In this document: positions 30,616 through 31,028 of the stretch, in pieces | How positions within the stretch are numbered: the stretch's first letter is position 1 | Layout: each line of letters opens with the position of its first letter | Origin: Bacteroidales bacterium | GTDB taxonomy: Bacteria; Bacteroidota; Bacteroidia; Bacteroidales; UBA932 | Direction of reading: 5' to 3' | DNA: 31,028 nt | Assembly (NCBI GenBank): GCA_024695285.1 | Contig: JAILIM010000020.1 | Location: forward strand, 1 to 31,028 | The notes under the pieces: generated by a model | Databases searched by the model: none | The model's input: the letters and a program-made list of their open reading frames with translations, nothing else | Told to the model about the DNA's origin: nothing | Translations under genes and position numbers: made by a program

Positions 30616-31028
30616 TGAATATGAAGAAACGCAATAAGAAAAAGGAAGCGCGCCGCGAGGAGAGAGTCCACAGGAGCGGCCGTCGCCAGTACCCGCAGTT
30701 CGAAGGCAAGGTCCAGATGACCCGCGAGGGCTTCATCTACGTGATAATCGACGGCCAGGACAACGACGTCTACGTGAAGGCCGGAAAGACCAGGCACGCC
30801 CTGAACGGCGACTGGGTGCGGGTTGCCGTGACCAAATCCGGCGGCCGCGGAATGCGCCGCGAAGGCGAGGTCGTGGAGATTCTCCGTCCCAGCAAGGCTC
30901 CGTTCGTGGGCTACATGCACTTCATGGGCGCCCAGGCCTGGGTGCTGATGCAGAGCAAGTTCATGCCCTACGATATCCAGGTGGATGCGGAGCTCGCCCG
31001 CAGCATGGGTGCGCAGGCCGGCATGAAA
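30615..31028 (+). CDS. rnr: Ribonuclease R (VacB/RNase II family), N-terminal part (partial at window edge)
   Basis: The frame opens with ATG at 30615 (or 30621), overlapping the manA stop, and stays open for 138 codons to the edge. It begins with a very basic stretch (MKKRNKKKEARREERVHRSG), then cold-shock-like OB strands: FEGKVQMTREGFIYVIIDG, DVYVKAGKTRHALNGDWVRV, REGEVVEILRPS and FVGYMHF. This is the order seen at the N-terminus of RNase R, an exoribonuclease that degrades structured RNA 3' to 5'. The catalytic RNB domain lies beyond the window, so a related RNase II-type enzyme is possible. Confidence 0.82.
   Translation, partial: MNMKKRNKKKEARREERVHRSGRRQYPQFEGKVQMTREGFIYVIIDGQDNDVYVKAGKTRHALNGDWVRVAVTKSGGRGMRREGEVVEILRPSKAPFVGYMHFMGAQAWVLMQSKFMPYDIQVDAELARSMGAQAGMK

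Noticed and set aside
1..31028. CRISPR arrays, tRNA or rRNA genes
   Set aside because: No evenly spaced direct repeats and no tRNA- or rRNA-like sequence were noticed while reading; no covariance search was possible.

Overview
The window looks like a chromosomal segment of a gut-type Bacteroidales bacterium (phylum Bacteroidota). The supporting signs are many small lipoproteins with a Cys lipobox, BACON and fimbrillin domains, TonB-dependent receptors with N-terminal carboxypeptidase-regulatory-like domains, and repeated matches to the Bacteroidota promoter (TTTG, about 20 nt, TAnnTTTG). No rRNA, tRNA or CRISPR array was seen.

Region 1 (1 to about 5.9 kb) is visibly AT-richer and accessory in character. 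An IS66-like element enters from the left edge and has cut off the front of a histidine kinase. Next come a KilA-N/XRE regulator pair with a palindromic operator, a uracil-DNA-glycosylase-like gene, and a 45-aa glycine-rich small protein upstream of a 777-aa mosaic surface lipoprotein (fimbrillin-like, EF-hand/dockerin-like, BspA-type LRR, Big_2 and FISUMP C-type-lectin-like parts).

Region 2 (5.9 to 11.6 kb) holds a two-gene fimbrillin-like operon, a small helical protein overlapping a D,D-carboxypeptidase (PBP4 type) that seems to start at TTG, and a leftward metK-smpB operon. The metK leader matches a SAM-II riboswitch whose last conserved element touches the start codon.

Region 3 (11.7 to 28.0 kb) is the most interesting part. 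It contains an Oar-like TonB receptor, two large lipoproteins built of BACON and tandem OB-fold-like modules, a BACON-tethered DNA/RNA non-specific endonuclease, an endonuclease/exonuclease/phosphatase lipoprotein, a second TonB receptor, a DUF5689-like lipoprotein and an M3 metallopeptidase lipoprotein. Spacing is 0 to about 20 nt except at one terminator/promoter junction near 17.1 kb. I infer a surface system that binds, cuts and imports nucleic acid or nucleoprotein breakdown products, analogous in logic to a Sus-type glycan system but with nucleases in place of glycosidases. This is a hypothesis.

Region 4 (28.0 kb to the end) is housekeeping: gpmI, manA and the start of an RNase R-like gene, each overlapping the next by 1 nt. 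They follow a 24-bp palindrome whose right arm carries the -33 promoter element.
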